Assembly (NCBI GenBank): GCA_011389735.1
Contig: JAABTS010000017.1
Location: forward strand, 1-53,286
DNA length: 53,286 bases
Direction of reading: 5' to 3'
Origin: Desulfobacteraceae bacterium
GTDB taxonomy: Bacteria; Desulfobacterota; Desulfobacteria; Desulfobacterales; JAABTS01
Position numbers and translations under genes: made by a program. Below, piece by piece: positions 24,059-33,006 of the stretch. Position 1 is the first letter of the stretch. Every line of letters starts with the position of its first letter. The notes beneath the pieces are model-generated. The model was given only the letters and a program-made list of their open reading frames with translations, did not search any database and was not told the DNA's origin.

Positions 24059-26065
24059 ATGAAGCAGATGATGATGTATCTGGTGTTGGCGACGGCTTTG
24101 GCGTCGGGAATCGTGAGCGCAGCCGTGAACGGAGAAGATTACGGAGCGGAAAAAACACTGTCTCCCTATTTTTATGTGGAAAACGGGGATCCCTCGGTGG
24201 ACGTGCTTCCTTTGAAACATACCCGGGCCGATGTGTTGATCAACGGCGTTATCGCCGAGGTCCAAATCACTCAGACATATGAAAACCGGGGGACCCGCCC
24301 GATTAACGCAAAATACGTCTTTCCCGCGTCCACACGAGCCGCCGTGCATGGCTTGAAAATGAAAATCGGAGACCGGATCATCAATGCCGAGGTTCAGGAA
24401 CGGCGCGCGGCCGAACAAACCTTTGAGAAAGCGAAAAGGGCGGGCAAGAGCGCGTCGTTGCTCAGTCAGGAGCGCCCCAATGTGTTCAGTATGAGCGTGG
24501 CCAATATCATGCCCGGCGATATTGTCGATATTGAGCTGCAATATACGGAGCATCTGATTCCCGAAGAAGGCGTCTATGAATTTGTTTACCCCGCCGTGGT
24601 TGGGCCCAGGTATTCCAGCCGGCCTGAATCCACGGCCCCGGAAACGGATCGATGGATCAAAAATCCGTATTTAAAAGAAGGCGAAACGCCCGATATGACC
24701 TTTGATTTGTCTGCTACGCTGTCCTGCGGCGTCCCGGTTAAGGAGTTGGATTGTCCGTCTCATCCCATTCAGGTGGACTGGAAAAGCGAAACCGTAACCG
24801 AAATCAGCCTGAACACATCCAAAGGATTCGGCGGAGACAGGGATTTTATTCTTAATTACCGGCTTACCGGCGAACACATTCAATCGGGCCTGATGCTCTA
24901 TGAGGGCGGGGATGAAAAATTTTTCCTGCTGACGGCCCAGCCTCCGGAGCGTGTGGCGCCGGAAGCCGTCCCGCCGAGGGAATACATTTTCGTAGTCGAT
25001 GTGTCCGGTTCCATGAACGGATTTCCGCTGAACGTATCCAAACGCTTGCTGAAAGATCTGATCGGCGGCCTAAGGCCGATCGACACCTTCAATGTGATAC
25101 TGTTCGCCGCAGGATCGACCGTCATGGCGGATCGATCCGCGCCGGCCACTCCGGAAAATATCGCCAAAGCGATCAATGTAATCGACCGCGAACGCGGAAA
25201 CGGAGGCACCCGGCTTCTGCCCGCCGTGAAAAAGGCCATGAATCTCCCCGGAGATGAGAATACGTCGAGAAGCATTCTAATCATCACCGACGGTTATATA
25301 TCGGCCGAGCGGGAAGTGTTTCAATATATTCGCCGGCATATGGGAAAGGCGAACGTGTTTGCTTTCGGTATCGGGAGCGGCGTGAACCGGTTTTTGATTG
25401 AAGGAATCGCCAGGGCCGGTTACGGAGAACCGTTTGTGGTGATCGATAAAGGACGGGCGCCGGCCGTCGCCCGCCGATTCCAAAAATATATCGAAAGCCC
25501 GGTCTTGACCAATATACGGGTTGAATTTGACGGCTTCGACGCTTTTGATATCGAACCGTCCGTAATTCCGGATATGTTCGCCGAACGGCCGGTGGTGGTT
25601 TACGGCAAATACCGGGGGGAACCCGGAGGCGCGATAAGGATCCTGGGCGTCGGCGGGGACAATGAATTCAACGCCGAATTCAAGGCGGATCAAACAGCGC
25701 CTCTGGAAATTAACCGCGCACTGAAATACCTGTGGGCCCGGAAACGGATACAAATGATTTCAGACCATTATTTCGAACCCCAAAATCAGGACCGGAAATC
25801 GGAAATTACGTCAATCGGCCTTACCTATAACCTGATGACTGAATATACGTCGTTTGTAGCCGTACTCGACGACATTAGAAACACAAAAGGTTCCGCCAAA
25901 GACGTCACACAGCCGCTTCCCATGCCCAGGGGCGTTCCGAATTCGGCGGTCGGCGTATCGGCGGCGAAAGTTCCGGAACCTGAATTGTCCGTTTTGATAG
26001 CTCTCGCCGCCCTGGCTGTGGGATTAAGCCGCTATCGGAAAAAACGGGCGGAAAGGATCCGATAA
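24059..26065 (+). CDS. VIT and vWA domain protein with PEP-CTERM-like tail
   Basis: 668 residues. It starts with a signal peptide, then a VIT domain (about residues 50-180, with QITQTYENRGTRPINAKYVF) and a vWA domain whose metal site is VDVSGSMNG (about residue 315). The C-terminus reads VPEPELSVLIALAALAVGL followed by SRYRKKRAERIR, a PEP motif, membrane segment and basic tail as in exosortase substrates. The next gene starts on the next base and encodes an exosortase, so this is its likely dedicated substrate. A strong AAGGAGG precedes the ATG. Related VIT/vWA proteins are inter-alpha-trypsin-inhibitor-like surface adhesins and targets of dedicated proteobacterial sortases. CreB-type boxes lie upstream. 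Confidence 0.85.
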   Translation: MKQMMMYLVLATALASGIVSAAVNGEDYGAEKTLSPYFYVENGDPSVDVLPLKHTRADVLINGVIAEVQITQTYENRGTRPINAKYVFPASTRAAVHGLKMKIGDRIINAEVQERRAAEQTFEKAKRAGKSASLLSQERPNVFSMSVANIMPGDIVDIELQYTEHLIPEEGVYEFVYPAVVGPRYSSRPESTAPETDRWIKNPYLKEGETPDMTFDLSATLSCGVPVKELDCPSHPIQVDWKSETVTEISLNTSKGFGGDRDFILNYRLTGEHIQSGLMLYEGGDEKFFLLTAQPPERVAPEAVPPREYIFVVDVSGSMNGFPLNVSKRLLKDLIGGLRPIDTFNVILFAAGSTVMADRSAPATPENIAKAINVIDRERGNGGTRLLPAVKKAMNLPGDENTSRSILIITDGYISAEREVFQYIRRHMGKANVFAFGIGSGVNRFLIEGIARAGYGEPFVVIDKGRAPAVARRFQKYIESPVLTNIRVEFDGFDAFDIEPSVIPDMFAERPVVVYGKYRGEPGGAIRILGVGGDNEFNAEFKADQTAPLEINRALKYLWARKRIQMISDHYFEPQNQDRKSEITSIGLTYNLMTEYTSFVAVLDDIRNTKGSAKDVTQPLPMPRGVPNSAVGVSAAKVPEPELSVLIALAALAVGLSRYRKKRAERIR

Positions 26066-26827
26066 ATGCGATCGATATTCAAATCCCGGCAGGCGGCCGA
26101 TATTGTGTTATTCAGCATTGTCGTACTAATCGCATTGGGCCTCAAGCATCATTACAGCGTGGCGTCGCCGGACGATCTTGTCTGGATTCTGGGGCCGGCC
26201 GCCCGGGTCGTCGAAACGCTGACCGGGATCGAATTTGTCCGGGAGGCGGGAAGCGGGTATATCAGCCGTGAAACCATGACCATCATCGCCCCATCCTGCG
26301 CTGGAGTAAATTTTTTGATAATGGCTTTCACCATGTGCAATTATGTCCTGATACCGAAAGCCGCCTGCGTCCGAACTAAAATTTCGGTTCCGTTCCTATG
26401 CGCAGCCGTTTCGTATACGGCTGCGCTATCGGTCAATTCAATCCGGATTATCGGCGCGGTCTATCTATACCGGATGGACTTGAGCGTCATATCGGCGACT
26501 CCGGAACAACTGCACCGGTTCGAAGGCGTGGCAATCTATTTCGCGGCGCTCTGGGGCCTCTATGCGATCGTGAAAAGAGGGTTTAAAACACCGTTTATCT
26601 GGTATATCGCCGTCGCACTCGGCGTCCCCCTCCTAAATACCTTACGGAACGGGTTCCAGGAAGGATTTGTCGAACACGCCGTATTCGTAATAACCGTTCC
26701 CCTCTTCATGGTGATCCTGGTTGCAGGCTTGAAAACCGTACTCGCCAAATGGCGGCTCCGGCCTTTTAAACGAGAGGGTTTAAGAAATGAAATTTCAGTT
26801 GAAACGCTGCGCAATATGAGTGGTTGA
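26066..26827 (+). CDS. Exosortase (XrtK-like, single-substrate type)
   Basis: 253 residues with about seven hydrophobic segments. The exosortase catalytic triad is visible: Cys78 in IAPSCAGVNFLIMAF, Arg127 in SVNSIRII and His150 in QLHRFEGVAIYF. Exosortases are membrane transpeptidases that cut PEP-CTERM tails and are thought to pass proteins onward to the surface. The subtype recalls exosortase K, but I cannot confirm it. The protein is shorter than EpsH-type exosortases and has no fused EpsI domain. The ATG follows the stop of the VIT/vWA gene directly, so the two are translationally coupled. No polysaccharide genes are nearby, unlike in classical EpsH loci. Confidence 0.82.
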   Translation: MRSIFKSRQAADIVLFSIVVLIALGLKHHYSVASPDDLVWILGPAARVVETLTGIEFVREAGSGYISRETMTIIAPSCAGVNFLIMAFTMCNYVLIPKAACVRTKISVPFLCAAVSYTAALSVNSIRIIGAVYLYRMDLSVISATPEQLHRFEGVAIYFAALWGLYAIVKRGFKTPFIWYIAVALGVPLLNTLRNGFQEGFVEHAVFVITVPLFMVILVAGLKTVLAKWRLRPFKREGLRNEISVETLRNMSG

Positions 26828-26846
26828 TTTTCAGTGGAATTCACTA

Positions 26847-28280
26847 TTACAGGCCGGGAAGTGTCAATACGGCCCGGACCCCTCCGGAATCGCGGTTTTC
26901 AAGTGAAACATCGCCTCCGTGAAGCACGGCGGCTTCCTTGACGAAGTTGAGGCCCAGGCCTGTGCTTTTACGGCCTGTGTCCGGCCTTTGCAGGGAGAAA
27001 AATTTTTCGAAAATTTTATCGACGGCGTAGTCAGGTATTCCCGGCCCGTTGTCGTCTATCTGAAAGCGAAATTCTCTATCGCCGCTCTTTTCGGCGCTTA
27101 TTTGAATGCATCCGCCTTCCGGACTGAAAGCAACGGCGTTCCAGAACAGATTGGACACGGCCTGTTTGATCAGGAACGAATCGCCGTGAAGCGTGATGTC
27201 GTCTTCCATTTGAACCTGTATCCTCAGATTTTTTCTCACCGCATCCGGATTTGCACTTTCGACAAGCGATTCCAGGATCGGGGCGACCAGAAAGGATTGT
27301 TTTTTATCGACTGCTTTGCGGCTTTCAATCATCGATAATTCCAGCATGCGGTCGACAACGGCGCCGATTCTTTCGGTTTCAGTCCGGATATTGGCGATAA
27401 ACCTTTTGCGCTGTTCCGGAGGCATGTTTTCCCGGAGCAGTTCGGCGGCCCCCCGGATTGCGGAGATCGGGCTTTTGATTTCATGCGTCAGGGTTTGAAC
27501 ATATTGTTCCACGTAGTTTTTGCCTTCGAGGGCCTCGCGCATCCGTTCAAAGGCTCTGCCCATTTCTCCGATTTCGCCGGCGTCCAGCCTGGGAAACGGC
27601 GGACGCCGGCCTTTGCTGATATCATTGGCGTAGCGGGTCAGCCGCTTGATCGGCCGGGTCAGCCACATAGCCGCCGGAAAGCTGAAGAATGCGGCGGCGA
27701 AAAGCGATATCAACCCCGTCTGCAATATTTGTGGTTTGGCGGACCGTAAAAACTGGTTGATGTTCGAAGTCGGTTTTCCGACGGTGACCACTCCCTCGAT
27801 GACGTCGTCAACCAGAATCGGCGCCGCCACGTAAAGCACGGTGGAATTGGAAACGTCTTTATATTTCCGGGTTGCGCGGGCGCCGTAGCGGCCGTCGAGC
27901 GTCAGGCGGACATCGCGCCACCGGGAAAAATCGGCGCCTTCGTTTTCCGGATGTTCCGAATCGAACAGAACGATTCCCCGGGCGTCGGTGACATACACTC
28001 GCATATCCACCCGGGTTTTATCCAGCTTGTAGATTTTGGCCGCCGGATTGCGCCGGTAAACCCGGTCGAAAATTTGATGAAGCTCCCCCGGATTGAACCG
28101 TTGGTTTTTAAAATCCCGTTCGATCAAAGCCGCCAGGATGTTCGCCTGATCCACAAGCGGTTCTTCCACTCCTTCCAGGTAACGGATTCTTAAAGTATCC
28201 ATAACCCAGTTGAAGGGGTAATAAAAGCTGACGGCAAAAATTACGAGAAAACATAAAAATATCCGCGTCCCAAGTTTCAT
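26847..28280 (-). CDS. creC: Sensor histidine kinase CreC
   Basis: 477 residues, close to E. coli CreC (about 474). The order is: transmembrane segment, periplasmic sensor domain with VYVTDARGIVLFDSEHPE and RYGARATRKYKD (matching the CreC sensor region), second transmembrane segment, HAMP-like linker, H-box LTHEIKSPISAIRGAAELL (His near 265), then N-box and G-boxes DNGPGIPDYAVDKIFEKFF and STGLGLNFV. It phosphorylates CreB. In Pseudomonas CreBC reacts to penicillin-binding protein 4 loss and cell-wall stress; in E. coli to carbon supply. The start overlaps the end of creB by 4 bp. It converges with the exosortase gene. Confidence 0.9.
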   Translation of the reverse strand: MKLGTRIFLCFLVIFAVSFYYPFNWVMDTLRIRYLEGVEEPLVDQANILAALIERDFKNQRFNPGELHQIFDRVYRRNPAAKIYKLDKTRVDMRVYVTDARGIVLFDSEHPENEGADFSRWRDVRLTLDGRYGARATRKYKDVSNSTVLYVAAPILVDDVIEGVVTVGKPTSNINQFLRSAKPQILQTGLISLFAAAFFSFPAAMWLTRPIKRLTRYANDISKGRRPPFPRLDAGEIGEMGRAFERMREALEGKNYVEQYVQTLTHEIKSPISAIRGAAELLRENMPPEQRKRFIANIRTETERIGAVVDRMLELSMIESRKAVDKKQSFLVAPILESLVESANPDAVRKNLRIQVQMEDDITLHGDSFLIKQAVSNLFWNAVAFSPEGGCIQISAEKSGDREFRFQIDDNGPGIPDYAVDKIFEKFFSLQRPDTGRKSTGLGLNFVKEAAVLHGGDVSLENRDSGGVRAVLTLPGL

Positions 28281-28975
28281 GGAGTCTCTTTGAACGAATA
28301 TCCGACCCCCCGATGAGTCGCGATCGGATCGGCGTCCGGGTTGATTTTTTTCAATTTTCCGCGAAGGTTTTTAATATGAGCGTCCACGGTGCGGTCCATG
28401 CTGGCTTCAGGTTCTTTCCAGACCATGTCCATCAATCGGTCCCGAGTTAACACTCGTCCGGGGCGGCTGATAAAGGTTTTCAGGATATCGAATTCATACC
28501 GGGAAAGATCGAGCGGTGTTCCGAAATAATAGATCTTTCGTTGATTTTCGTTTACCTGAAAAACGGGAGGAACGGGATCATCGCCGCCGCCGTCCGTAAG
28601 TGTCCGTCTCAACACCGCTTTGACTCTGGCCGATAATTCTCTGGGGCTGAACGGCTTGATTACATAATCGTCGGCGCCGATTTCCAGTCCCACGACCCGG
28701 TCGATTTCCTCGGCCCGCGCGGTCAGAAAAATGACCGGAATCGTGTGTGTTTTCCGGATTTCCTTGCATAGTTCAAGTCCGTTGATGTCCGGCAGGCCGA
28801 TATCGAGGACGATCAAATCGATCCGTTCCCGGGCCAGCAATTCCATGACCCCTCCGCCGATCGAATGCAGTACGATCTGAAATCCCTCGGTTTCAAGAGC
28901 ATACTGAATGGTGTCGGCGATTGCGGGTTCGTCTTCGACGATCAGAATTTTGGGGTGCGTATTCGATTCGGACAT
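28277..28975 (-). CDS. creB: Response regulator CreB
   Basis: 232 residues, OmpR/PhoB type. The receiver domain carries the acidic pair in VEDEPAIADT, the phosphorylated Asp58 (VLDIGLPDINGLEL) and LTARAEEIDRVVGLEIGADD, nearly word for word as in CreB. The winged-helix output domain ends in PIATHRGVGYSF, again as in E. coli CreB (NTHRGMGYS). E. coli CreB binds TTCAC-N6-TTCAC direct repeats, and such repeats occur twice in the 23.9 kb intergenic region of this block. No creD gene is seen. The gene leads the creB-creC operon. Confidence 0.92.
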   Translation of the reverse strand: MSESNTHPKILIVEDEPAIADTIQYALETEGFQIVLHSIGGGVMELLARERIDLIVLDIGLPDINGLELCKEIRKTHTIPVIFLTARAEEIDRVVGLEIGADDYVIKPFSPRELSARVKAVLRRTLTDGGGDDPVPPVFQVNENQRKIYYFGTPLDLSRYEFDILKTFISRPGRVLTRDRLMDMVWKEPEASMDRTVDAHIKNLRGKLKKINPDADPIATHRGVGYSFKETP

Positions 28976-28994
28976 AGCAGCGCCTTTATTTCCA

Positions 28995-29104
28995 TAATTT
29001 AGTCTTCCGGAAATTGAATTTCACTGAGTCGCCGGTCTGAAATATACAAGTAGCATGATTCCAGTCCCGCCGCCTTGTGAAATTTAATATCTGAAAAATT
29101 GTAA
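28995..29104. repeat. Inverted-end dispersed element, copy 4
   Basis: The left end is AATTTAGTCTTCCGGAAATT, GAATTTCACTGAGTCGCCGG. The right end is CCGCCGCCTTGTGAAATTTA, ATATCTGAAAAATTGTA. It lies between creB and the serine acetyltransferase gene (266-bp gap, divergent). Confidence 0.7.
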
Positions 29105-29241
29105 CAAAAATTTGCATTTGTATCGTTTCAATCCGAAAATTACATACTATAGAAAAAGCGCTTGCAAATCAACACAAGCATATTCATAATCAATTTTATT
29201 TGTGAAAACGATTGAAGAGAACTGAGTTCGAGGAGGCCGAC

Positions 29242-30195
29242 ATGGCGATAGCAAACAATCCGGACAAAGAATCGTGCAGGATAAATGCTGCTGATAAGGC
29301 GCATTATAGGGAAAAACTTCACGATGTGGTGAACAAGATCCTCGATAGCTGCAAAGGCGCGGAATGCGGCGTGCATGTCGATTTCGAGCCGTTGCCGTCC
29401 AAACAGGCGATAATTCAAATTATCGGGAATTTGCGGGAAATCTTGTTTCCCGGATATTTCAGCGAAGAAAAGATCGATCCGGTCAATTTGAAATACACGA
29501 TGGGGCGGTCGATTTCTCTGACTTATGACATGCTGGCCGATCAGATCTGCAAAAGCATTCGGCATGATTGTTTCCGGTACGAACAGCCGTGCAGCCATTG
29601 CGAGGAAAAGGCGAATGAAACGGCTTTTGCCTTGATGGAATCTCTTCCGGCGATCCGGGACGTTTTGGCTGCCGATATCGAAGCGTCCTTCGAAGGCGAT
29701 CCCGCGGCTAAAAGTTATGATGAAATTGTGTTCAGCTATCCGGGTGTTTTGGCCGTGGCCGTTTACCGGATCGCCCACCGGCTGTATGAGCTGGACATTC
29801 CTCTAATTCCGAGGATCATGGCCGAATACGCCCACGGAGCCACCGGTATCGATATTCATCCGGGCGCTGAAATCGGCAAGCGATTCGTGATCGATCACGG
29901 AACGGGCGTCGTGATCGGCGAAACCGCGGTGATCGGTGAAAATGTCAGGATTTACCAGGGGGTTACTCTGGGCGCGCTTTCCCTTCCCAAAGGCGCTGGT
30001 GAAAGACTGAGAGGAAGACGGCGTCATCCGGCTATCGAGGACGATGTCATCATATACGCCGGCGCAACCATTTTAGGCGGCGACACCGTTATCGGCCGGG
30101 GGAGCGTTGTCGGGGGAAACGTATGGATCACCGAATCCGTGCCGCCGCACACCCGGGTCATGATGGAACCGCCGAAACTTGTGTACAGGACATAA
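29242..30195 (+). CDS. cysE: Serine O-acetyltransferase (EpsC/SrpH type)
   Basis: 317 residues from the ATG at 29242, chosen for GAGGAGG 7 nt upstream; the in-frame codon at 29212 has no such site. The enzyme makes O-acetylserine from serine and acetyl-CoA for cysteine synthesis. A helical N-terminal domain is followed by the catalytic stretch [20 protein letters not shown] and [20 protein letters not shown]. Left-handed beta-helix hexapeptides run to about residue 300. It belongs to the long type without the CysE N-terminal pattern. It shares a transcript with the sigma-54 activator gene 9 bp downstream, an unusual pairing. Confidence 0.9.
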   Translation: MAIANNPDKESCRINAADKAHYREKLHDVVNKILDSCKGAECGVHVDFEPLPSKQAIIQIIGNLREILFPGYFSEEKIDPVNLKYTMGRSISLTYDMLADQICKSIRHDCFRYEQPCSHCEEKANETAFALMESLPAIRDVLAADIEASFEGDPAAKSYDEIVFSYPGVLAVAVYRIAHRLYELDIPLIPRIMAEYAHGATGIDIHPGAEIGKRFVIDHGTGVVIGETAVIGENVRIYQGVTLGALSLPKGAGERLRGRRRHPAIEDDVIIYAGATILGGDTVIGRGSVVGGNVWITESVPPHTRVMMEPPKLVYRT

Positions 30196-30204
30196 AGGAG
30201 GATC

Positions 30205-32034
30205 ATGAAATCCAGGCGGACTCAAAAATCCACTTGTGATTGCAACCCTTTGAAGACTTCCGACGGCGGCTGTTTTCAAACCCCGTTGAAAGCGTCTTCC
30301 GCTCCGAACGCGCTCACCGAAAGAATAAAAGAACTCAATTGCCTCTACGGAATATCCAATTTGTTGGAAAACCAGGATGTTTCTTTATCATGGATTATGC
30401 AACGGGCCGTCGAGCTGATTCCAACAGCCTGGCAGTACCCGGAAAACGCCTGTGCGCGTATAGAAATAGACGGGAATACATATGTTTCAAAAAATTTCAG
30501 GCCCACAAGCCGGCGGCAAAACACGAAAATTATACTGAACGAACATCATGTCGGCGATGTGGATGTTTATTATTTGAAGCCGCCGCCGGGAGGAAACGAA
30601 AGCCCGTTTTTGGAGGAAGAAGACCGCCTTTTGAGAGCCATTGGGGAACGGTTGAGCAAGGTGTTATGGTTGAAGCGATCCGAGGAGGCCCTTAAAGAAA
30701 GTGAAGAGCGATACCGGGTGCTTACCGAACAGGTTGCTGAAGGCGTCGCGCTTGTTCAGGATTCACGCTTTTGTTATGTCAATCCGGAATTTTGCAAAAT
30801 GTTTAATGTGTCGTCATCGGAAGACATGAACGGCGGGCTCGTGCGTAGACCGCCTGCGGGCGACGCGGAGGAAATCGCGAAACTCTATGGGACTGAATCG
30901 GACGGCGTTGCGGAAACCGGAGCCGAAGCCGTCCACCCCTTGCCCAGGGGCGGTAAAGTGTCCTGGGTGCAGGTGTGCCACAGTCCGATTACCTTCAAGG
31001 GAAGACCTGCGTTGCTGTCCACATTCAAGGATATAACCGAGATAAAAGAACAGCAGATGGCCGCGCAAAGCATGGCGGATCAATTAAATAACGAGAACAG
31101 GGTGTTGCGCTCATCATTAAAAGAACGTTACAGGCTCGGAGAAATCCTCGGCCGTTCCCAAGCCATGCAGGAAGTGTACGAGCTTATTCTCAAAGCCGCT
31201 GCAACAGACGCGAGCGTTACCGTTTTCGGCGAATCCGGCTCGGGAAAGGAGCTGGTCGCACGCGCCGTACACGACTACAGCGAAAGAAAAAACAAGCCCT
31301 TTGTAGCGGTCAATTGTGGCGCTATTCAAGAATCTTTGTTCGAAAGAGAATTTTTCGGACACCTCAAAGGCGCTTTTTCCAGCGCTCACGCCGATTCACC
31401 CGGCTATCTGGACATGGCTAACGGCGGGACATTGTTTATCGACGAGGTCGGTGAATTAACCGGCAATATGCAGGCCAAACTGCTGAGGGCGGTCGAAGGC
31501 GGCGGATATCGGCCCCTGGGGGCCGCGGAAACCACTACAGCGGATTTTCGTATTATTTCGGCGTCGAACACGGTTTTGGGAGACAAAGTCGCCTGTGGAC
31601 AAATGCGTGAAGACTTTTTTTACCGTATCCAGGTCATACAAATTCAATTACCGCCTCTGCGTGACCGAAAACAGGACATCCCCCTGCTGGTGGAACACTT
31701 CTTGCAGAAAATTCAAACGCCTTCCCAAACCACCGTTATCCCCGGTTCCATCATGGATACCCTCATGGAATATGACTGGCCCGGAAACATTCGTGAATTA
31801 CGCAATGTATTGCAACGCTATGTCACCCTGGGCCACCTTGAATTTCTTACGCCCGGCTCGGGATCGAAATCATTCCCCCCGGCCGGAGACAGGAAGCTTC
31901 GTGAAGCCGTCAGGGAACTGGAAAAGTCCCTGATTGAAAACGCTCTCAGGCGCACGGGCGGCAATAAGACCCGGGCCGCTGATTTGCTGGGAATTTCCAG
32001 ACGGGCGCTTTTTCGAAAGCTGTCGGCACGCTGA
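30205..32034 (+). CDS. PAS-containing sigma-54-dependent transcriptional activator
   Basis: 609 residues: a GAF-like region (about 35-160), a PAS domain (about 170-280), a coiled linker, a sigma-54 AAA+ domain with Walker A GESGSGKE (near 342) and Walker B GTLFIDEVGE, and a Fis-type helix-turn-helix at the end (RAADLLGISRRALFRKL). The sigma-54 contact loop, normally GAFTGA, reads GAFSSA (389-394). It starts behind AAAGGAGG, right after cysE. Directly downstream are three similar palindromes and a sigma-54 promoter for the next gene, making that gene the best target candidate. The signal sensed is unknown. Confidence 0.9.
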   Translation: MKSRRTQKSTCDCNPLKTSDGGCFQTPLKASSAPNALTERIKELNCLYGISNLLENQDVSLSWIMQRAVELIPTAWQYPENACARIEIDGNTYVSKNFRPTSRRQNTKIILNEHHVGDVDVYYLKPPPGGNESPFLEEEDRLLRAIGERLSKVLWLKRSEEALKESEERYRVLTEQVAEGVALVQDSRFCYVNPEFCKMFNVSSSEDMNGGLVRRPPAGDAEEIAKLYGTESDGVAETGAEAVHPLPRGGKVSWVQVCHSPITFKGRPALLSTFKDITEIKEQQMAAQSMADQLNNENRVLRSSLKERYRLGEILGRSQAMQEVYELILKAAATDASVTVFGESGSGKELVARAVHDYSERKNKPFVAVNCGAIQESLFEREFFGHLKGAFSSAHADSPGYLDMANGGTLFIDEVGELTGNMQAKLLRAVEGGGYRPLGAAETTTADFRIISASNTVLGDKVACGQMREDFFYRIQVIQIQLPPLRDRKQDIPLLVEHFLQKIQTPSQTTVIPGSIMDTLMEYDWPGNIRELRNVLQRYVTLGHLEFLTPGSGSKSFPPAGDRKLREAVRELEKSLIENALRRTGGNKTRAADLLGISRRALFRKLSAR

Positions 32035-32137
32035 GCGCCGTTATCGCCCATAGCGGGCGTTATCGCCCATTCGAGTTTTTCTTAATTATTTCAAAAAAAT
32101 ATACTGATGAGAATACTATGAGCGGGCGAATTCGCCC
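32034..32137. promoter_or_regulatory. Three palindromic upstream activator sites
   Basis: AGCGCCGTTATCGCCCA (32034-32050, overlapping the activator stop codon), AGCGGGCGTTATCGCCCA (32052-32069) and AGCGGGCGAATTCGCCC (32121-32137) share the dyad GGGCG-N4-CGCCC. They lie about 105-210 bp upstream of the predicted sigma-54 start, the normal range for enhancer sites. The binding protein is inferred to be the adjacent activator. Confidence 0.6.
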
Positions 32138-32215
32138 GGTTCAAGCGCTTTTCGTCCCTTCGTTCGTTCGTATTTTATAGAATTATATCAGGCGGTTATT
32201 GTATTCGATCCTGGT

Positions 32216-32230
32216 CGGCACATATTTTGC
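32216..32230 (+). promoter_or_regulatory. Sigma-54 (-24/-12) promoter
   Basis: CGGCAC-ATATT-TTGC fits TGGCAC-N5-TTGC with one mismatch and exact GG-GC spacing. Transcription would start near 32242, some 130 bp before the small gene at 32371. The 336-bp gap holds this promoter and the palindromes. Confidence 0.65.
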
Positions 32231-32370
32231 TCTTTGATCTTTCAATGAATACCGAACGGGTGTTGTTTTCGCCTGTACAAACCCGATTTTCATGATTTCG
32301 GTGGTTTCGCCGATCATGGACGTTATTCAGAGAACGTTTGGAGGCGGTTTGGCCGGAAAGGAGTGTCAAA

Positions 32371-32799
32371 ATGAATCAAGATCCTTTTGGAAATCTTACA
32401 GATTGGGGGTCAGTCCTTGAAATGATGGAAGATTTATCGGAAAGGGGAGAATTGTCGCAATGTCAGGCGGGTATTATTCGGATATTGAGATACAAAGGGA
32501 ACTGGCGGCTTCGGGAGGAGGCGGTCAAACGGGCGGGGGATATCCAAAACCCTTCCAATGCGTTGGCGAGGCAGGTGCTTGACGTTCTTGACGACGATAA
32601 CATTTACTATGACGCCAGGATTCTTGCCGGTAATGCGTTGATGCGGTTGTTGAAAAAAGATCTGACTGATAACGGCCATGATATTTATGTCGAAGCGAAG
32701 AAGGTGATTGAAAAACTGAAAAGCATACCGCAACCGCCGTTTTTTGAACAGGCGGTACAACGGATTGATTCGGAAATCGGGGATGTCGGCCGGTTGTAG
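32371..32799 (+). CDS. Small helical (HEAT-like) protein of unknown function
   Basis: 142 residues from the ATG at 32371 behind AAAGGAG; no signal peptide. The sequence is helix-rich, with a pattern like HEAT repeats: NWRLREEAVKRAGDIQNPS, then YYDARILAGNALMRLLKK, then IYVEAKKVIEKLKSI. I do not recognise a named family. A sigma-54 promoter and three palindromic sites lie upstream, next to a sigma-54 activator, so the gene is probably tightly regulated. A helical adaptor role is only a guess. Confidence 0.65.
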   Translation: MNQDPFGNLTDWGSVLEMMEDLSERGELSQCQAGIIRILRYKGNWRLREEAVKRAGDIQNPSNALARQVLDVLDDDNIYYDARILAGNALMRLLKKDLTDNGHDIYVEAKKVIEKLKSIPQPPFFEQAVQRIDSEIGDVGRL

Positions 32800-32880
32800 T
32801 GCTGAATCGAAGGTGTTGTAAATGTAGCGAAAATTTGGCGTCCTTCATAAACCCAGGAAAGTGGTTGACATTTTCCAAGT

Positions 32881-32940
32881 CGGGATCGGGATCGCTATCG
32901 GGATCGAAACAATTCGCTCTCGATAGCGATAGCGATCCCG
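32881..32940. repeat. Imperfect inverted repeat built of GGGATCG/CGATAG words
   Basis: The left arm, 32881-32900, and right arm, 32921-32940, pair over 18 of 20 positions with a 20-nt loop. The arms are made of short repeated words (CGGGATCG, CTATCG). It lies between the small helical gene and pntAA. No T-tract follows. Confidence 0.6.
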
Positions 32941-33006
32941 ATTTCAAAGTGTAAACCGACAGATGAAGGATGCCGAAAATTTTGAGTAGAACGAAAGAGG
33001 TGAATC

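Noticed and set aside
29140..29778. Open frame antisense to cysE
   Set aside because: It lies fully across cysE and its upstream region and has no protein-like features.
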